Below, piece after piece: positions 50,442 through 52,960 of a stretch of 52,960 bases of DNA. Made by a program: the position numbers and the translations under genes. Source of the stretch: AC-51 sp036265325 (lineage in GTDB: Bacteria > Actinomycetota > UBA4738 > HRBIN12); assembly GCA_036265325.1 (NCBI GenBank), contig DATAPH010000016.1:1-52960 (forward strand). Reading direction: 5' to 3'. Numbering within the stretch: position 1 is the first letter of the stretch; each line of letters starts with the position of its first letter. The notes below the pieces were generated by a model. That model saw only the letters and a program-made list of their open reading frames with translations. It had not been told where the DNA came from and did no database searches.

Positions 50442-50495
50442 CGGATCCAGATGCCGGAGCCACGTCCCTTGATGACGGCGTTTCGCGGCGGGCCT

Positions 50496-50513
50496 TGACG
50501 CGTGTCCGCGTCA
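50496..50513 (+). terminator. Hairpin downstream of tRNA-Gln
   Basis: TGACGCG and CGCGTCA form a 7-bp stem around TGTC, 55 bases after the tRNA. No T-run follows. It may end the tRNA transcript or shape the leader of the next gene. Confidence 0.35.
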
Positions 50514-50533
50514 CCCGCGAGCATCACTCCTTC

Positions 50534-51670
50534 ATGACGCTCCCGACCCCCCGAAGAAGCCTCGCGTGCGTCCTTGCCCTGATGGCGATCGTGCTTGTGT
50601 CGAGCCAGGTCCCGACCGCGCAGAGGGCGAACGCGGCTGGTCTCGCCGATGGCGCCTACCTCTACGTCGTCCAGGGAAGCGCGCTGCACGTGTATCGCTT
50701 CGGGACGTGGGATGAGGTCGCGACGTTCTCGCTTCCGCAGCTCTCGGACGGCGTGCGCGGCGTCGCGATGGATCCAAGCATCGGAGCGCTGTTCATCGCC
50801 CACGGCGGAGACGGCGGGGCGAACGGGAACGGAAGCCTGCTGAGATGGAACGTCGCGACTGGGACGACGTCGTGGGATATCGCGTATCCATTCGGCACCG
50901 ATCAACTCGCGGCGTGTGCGGGACGCGTGTACATGCCGACCGGAGAGGCGGCCGCCGGATCGACGTGGGAGGTGTTGAGTGGCGCCGACGGAAGCGTGAT
51001 CTCGACGCTCAAGGGCGGATCACATCCCCACAACACGATCTGCGACGCCGGGCACGTGTTCATGGGCGGGCGCCGGACGGCGTATCTGATCGCGAAATCC
51101 CTGACGTCGAGCGCGCGGGTGAAGGTCGGACCCTCACCGAGCGCGAAGACGGGCGTTCGCCCTTTCACCGTCAACGCGGACGACACACGCGCGTACATCA
51201 CCTGGACGAAATACCGCGGGTTCTCGGTCGCGAACCTCACGACCGGCGCGGTCCTTGCGAGCGAGAACTTCGGTCCCGTTCCCGCTGGGTTCCGTCCGAC
51301 GTCGCCATCGCATGGGATCTCGCTGTCTCCCGACGGCACGGAGGTGTACGTGATGGACGCGCCAGTTCAGCAGGTCGAGGTCTGGAGCGCCGACGACACG
51401 CCGACGCATCTCGCCACGATCGACGTTTCGGGTTTGACGGGATCTGACTCACCGTGTCCCTACGACTGCCTTAAAGAGGGATGGCTCCTCCACAGCCTCG
51501 ACGGCCGGTACGTGTTCGTCAGCGACTCCGGCGACGTGATCGACACGACGACGCGGACGGTCGTCGCTTCGATCTCCACGCTCGCGAACGATCGTCATGG
51601 GTCGATCGAGATCGACTGGTCCGGGGGAGCGCCGGTCGCGACGTCGTCGCATTTCGGAACCGGCCACTAG
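50534..51670 (+). CDS. Secreted beta-propeller (YVTN/WD40-like) protein
   Basis: A 378-residue exported protein. The signal peptide covers about residues 1-34 (SLACVLALMAIVLVSSQV core, cleavage near RANA-AG). The mature part is beta-strand repeats of a propeller type: GAYLYVVQGSALHVYRFGTW, GVRGVAMDPSIGALFIAHGG, RPFTVNADDTRAYITWTKYR and GISLSPDGTEVYVMDAPVQQ, with the SPDG/DPSIG turns of YVTN repeats. A cysteine pair CPYDC lies near 314. The function is unknown; binding or surface roles are common. An in-frame TTG 39 bases upstream is an alternative start, but the ATG gives a normal signal peptide. Confidence 0.78.
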   Translation: MTLPTPRRSLACVLALMAIVLVSSQVPTAQRANAAGLADGAYLYVVQGSALHVYRFGTWDEVATFSLPQLSDGVRGVAMDPSIGALFIAHGGDGGANGNGSLLRWNVATGTTSWDIAYPFGTDQLAACAGRVYMPTGEAAAGSTWEVLSGADGSVISTLKGGSHPHNTICDAGHVFMGGRRTAYLIAKSLTSSARVKVGPSPSAKTGVRPFTVNADDTRAYITWTKYRGFSVANLTTGAVLASENFGPVPAGFRPTSPSHGISLSPDGTEVYVMDAPVQQVEVWSADDTPTHLATIDVSGLTGSDSPCPYDCLKEGWLLHSLDGRYVFVSDSGDVIDTTTRTVVASISTLANDRHGSIEIDWSGGAPVATSSHFGTGH

Positions 51671-51688
51671 TTTCGGAACCGACATTAG
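51652..51688 (+). repeat. Imperfect tandem repeat spanning the propeller stop codon
   Basis: TTTCGGAACCGGCCACTAG (51652-51670) is followed directly by TTTCGGAACCGACATTAG (51671-51688). The first copy ends in the gene's TAG stop and the second also ends in TAG. The second copy can pair with the following TCCGAAA (7-bp stem, 11-base loop), giving a possible terminator hairpin. Confidence 0.55.
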
Positions 51689-51797
51689 TCCGAAAGGCCG
51701 TAGCGAGTTCCGATGTAAGCCGGTCACGCTAGGGCGCATCGTCGGGTATACCGACAGGAACGCGTGTCGAGGCGGCGATGGATCGGAGAGGGGTCTC

Positions 51798-52960
51798 TTG
51801 AACGTTCGGTCGCTCGCGCGACCGTTGATCCGGCGTGCCGACGTGCCTGCCGTGATCCTTGGAGGTGGCATCTCGGCACTCGCGGTCCTGCGCGCCCTTG
51901 GCATCCGCGGTGTGCCGACGTTCCTTCTCGGATCAGCAGGGGAAGTTGCTGCTCGGTCGCGGTTCGCGGCTCGTCTATCAGGCGGAGACGTCGCCGCGAC
52001 GGCAACGTCGTTGCTGGCCGCTCTGAGATCGTCCGGGATAGAGGAAGCGGTGCTCTTCCCGTGTTCGGACGATTGGCTCCACGCTGTCGCAGCACTGCCA
52101 CCGGAGGCGCGGCACGCATTCCCATCCCCGATCGCAACGCCCGACGTCGTCGCGACGCTGACGAGGAAGGACCTGTTCGCTCGGGCGGCGGCTCTGTACG
52201 ACGTGCCGCATCCTCGTACCACTGAGGTCCGGTGTTCAGACGATCTCGCGCGTGTGTCCGATCACGAGTTGTCGTCGTCGTTCCTCAAGCCGAGCGACTC
52301 GCAGGCGTTCAGCCGCCGGTTCCGAACGAAAGGATTCCGTGTCGCCGATCGAGACCAGGCGGGCGAGCTGTTGCGCGGTGCGACGGCCGCCGGTCTCGGC
52401 CTCGTCCTGCAGGAATTCATCCCGGCGGATCCGTCCGCGCACATCTTTCTCGATGGCTTCGTGGATCGCGACGGGCGGATCCGCGGCTTGCTCGCCCGAC
52501 AGAGACTACGGATGTTTCCTCCAGGTCTCGGGAACAGCACGGACAGCGTGACGGTGCCACTGGCGGGCGTCACACCCGCTATCGACGCGCTCCGTCGGCT
52601 CTTCCGAGGTCTCGGGTATCGAGGCCTCTTCGACGCGGAGTTCGTGCGCGATGACCGCGACGGCGTGTTCCGCGTCATAGAGGTGAATGCGAGGCCGTGG
52701 TGGCAGCTCGAACTTGCCGCCGCCGCGGGCCTCGACCTCGTCGGGATGGCGTATGACGACGCGCTGGGACGCGCGGTCCGCGAGGCGGCCGGCTATCGGA
52801 TCGGAGCTCGGTGGATCAACCCGATCCAGGATGTCCGATCACGCCTCGCTCACGAGGCGATAGCGATCGCGCCGCTGTGTCGGCGCGATCCCTGGCTACG
52901 GGCGCGACACGCGGCCTTCCGCTGGAACGATCCTGCTCCGGGGTTCGCCGAACTGTCACG
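51798..52960 (+). CDS. ATP-grasp domain protein (truncated by window edge)
   Basis: At least 387 residues, with the frame open to the end of the window. An N-terminal Rossmann-like preATP-grasp part has PAVILGGGISALAVLRALGI at about 17-36. The ATP-grasp core follows: ATLTRKDLFARAAALYDVPH at about 117-136, SFLKPSDSQAF at about 159 (nucleotide lysine), LVLQEFIPADPSAHIFLDGF at about 200-219, and metal ligands in FRVIEVNARPWWQLELAAAA at about 292-311. Such enzymes ligate an acid to an amine, as in D-aspartate ligase or peptide-modifying ligases. The start is TTG 51798 after ggagagggg; no better in-frame start was found. It uses more rare codons (AGA, ATA, CTA, TCA) than neighbours. Confidence 0.8.
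   Translation, partial: MNVRSLARPLIRRADVPAVILGGGISALAVLRALGIRGVPTFLLGSAGEVAARSRFAARLSGGDVAATATSLLAALRSSGIEEAVLFPCSDDWLHAVAALPPEARHAFPSPIATPDVVATLTRKDLFARAAALYDVPHPRTTEVRCSDDLARVSDHELSSSFLKPSDSQAFSRRFRTKGFRVADRDQAGELLRGATAAGLGLVLQEFIPADPSAHIFLDGFVDRDGRIRGLLARQRLRMFPPGLGNSTDSVTVPLAGVTPAIDALRRLFRGLGYRGLFDAEFVRDDRDGVFRVIEVNARPWWQLELAAAAGLDLVGMAYDDALGRAVREAAGYRIGARWINPIQDVRSRLAHEAIAIAPLCRRDPWLRARHAAFRWNDPAPGFAELS

Noticed and set aside
51740..51757. Palindrome GGTATACC as an operator
   Set aside because: Only 8 bases are symmetric and there is no promoter or second half-site that would support a regulatory role.

Overview
The window is high-GC, gene-dense bacterial chromosome. Convergent genes nearly touch and many gene pairs overlap by 1 to 10 bases. 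No rRNA, CRISPR array, transposase or phage gene was seen. The clearest hallmark is a TANNNT -10 hexamer ending 6 to 8 bases before many start codons, which is the signature of leaderless transcription. With the DUF3052 protein, the divergent sugar ABC operon and the rsmI-metG-tatD-YabE-rsmA-ispE order, this suggests an uncultivated Actinomycetota lineage. A high-GC Chloroflexota cannot be excluded from sequence alone.

Left part (1-8.6 kb): a cox/xdh-type molybdenum-hydroxylase accessory region. It has an XdhC-type factor, the [2Fe-2S] subunit, the FAD subunit, a MoxR-type ATPase (CoxD-like) and a VWA protein (CoxE-like), but no large catalytic subunit. Three copies of a small membrane-anchored, pilin-like two-cysteine protein, an MscS channel and a secreted phosphodiester glycosidase are interleaved. 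From 8.6 to 14.1 kb lie glycolate oxidase genes glcF, glcE and glcD, with a PLP aminotransferase on the opposite strand between glcF and glcE and a frameshifted gene remnant (about 10.0-10.35 kb). From 14.1 to 15.8 kb lie YaaA, rhodanese and macro-domain genes.

Middle part (15.8-35.5 kb): carbohydrate metabolism. An operon of two PfkB kinases and a CYTH-like protein converges on a LuxR/TPR regulator and a cupin gene. Behind these is an ABC sugar importer with an AgaS-like SIS isomerase, divergent from a DeoR repressor that is coupled to an amidohydrolase and an acetyltransferase. Two small membrane proteins, an acetyltransferase and a phosphotransferase follow. A GH4 glycosidase lies divergent from a DUF2090 aldolase-like gene, next to an MFS transporter and a second phosphotransferase. 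A plausible reading is uptake, hydrolysis, isomerisation, phosphorylation and aldol cleavage of a glycoside or amino sugar.

Right part (35.5-53 kb): an AsnC-type effector domain, a DAO-family oxidase, a CPBP protease, a CocE hydrolase, a protein mannosyltransferase, HIT-like and DUF3052 genes and a TMEM175 channel. Then comes a conserved housekeeping block: rsmI, a matrixin protease, metG, a near-consensus parS site, tatD, a YabE-like cell-wall protein with a degenerate RlpA domain, rsmA, ispE and tRNA-Gln(TTG) overlapping the ispE end. A secreted beta-propeller gene and a truncated ATP-grasp gene end the window.
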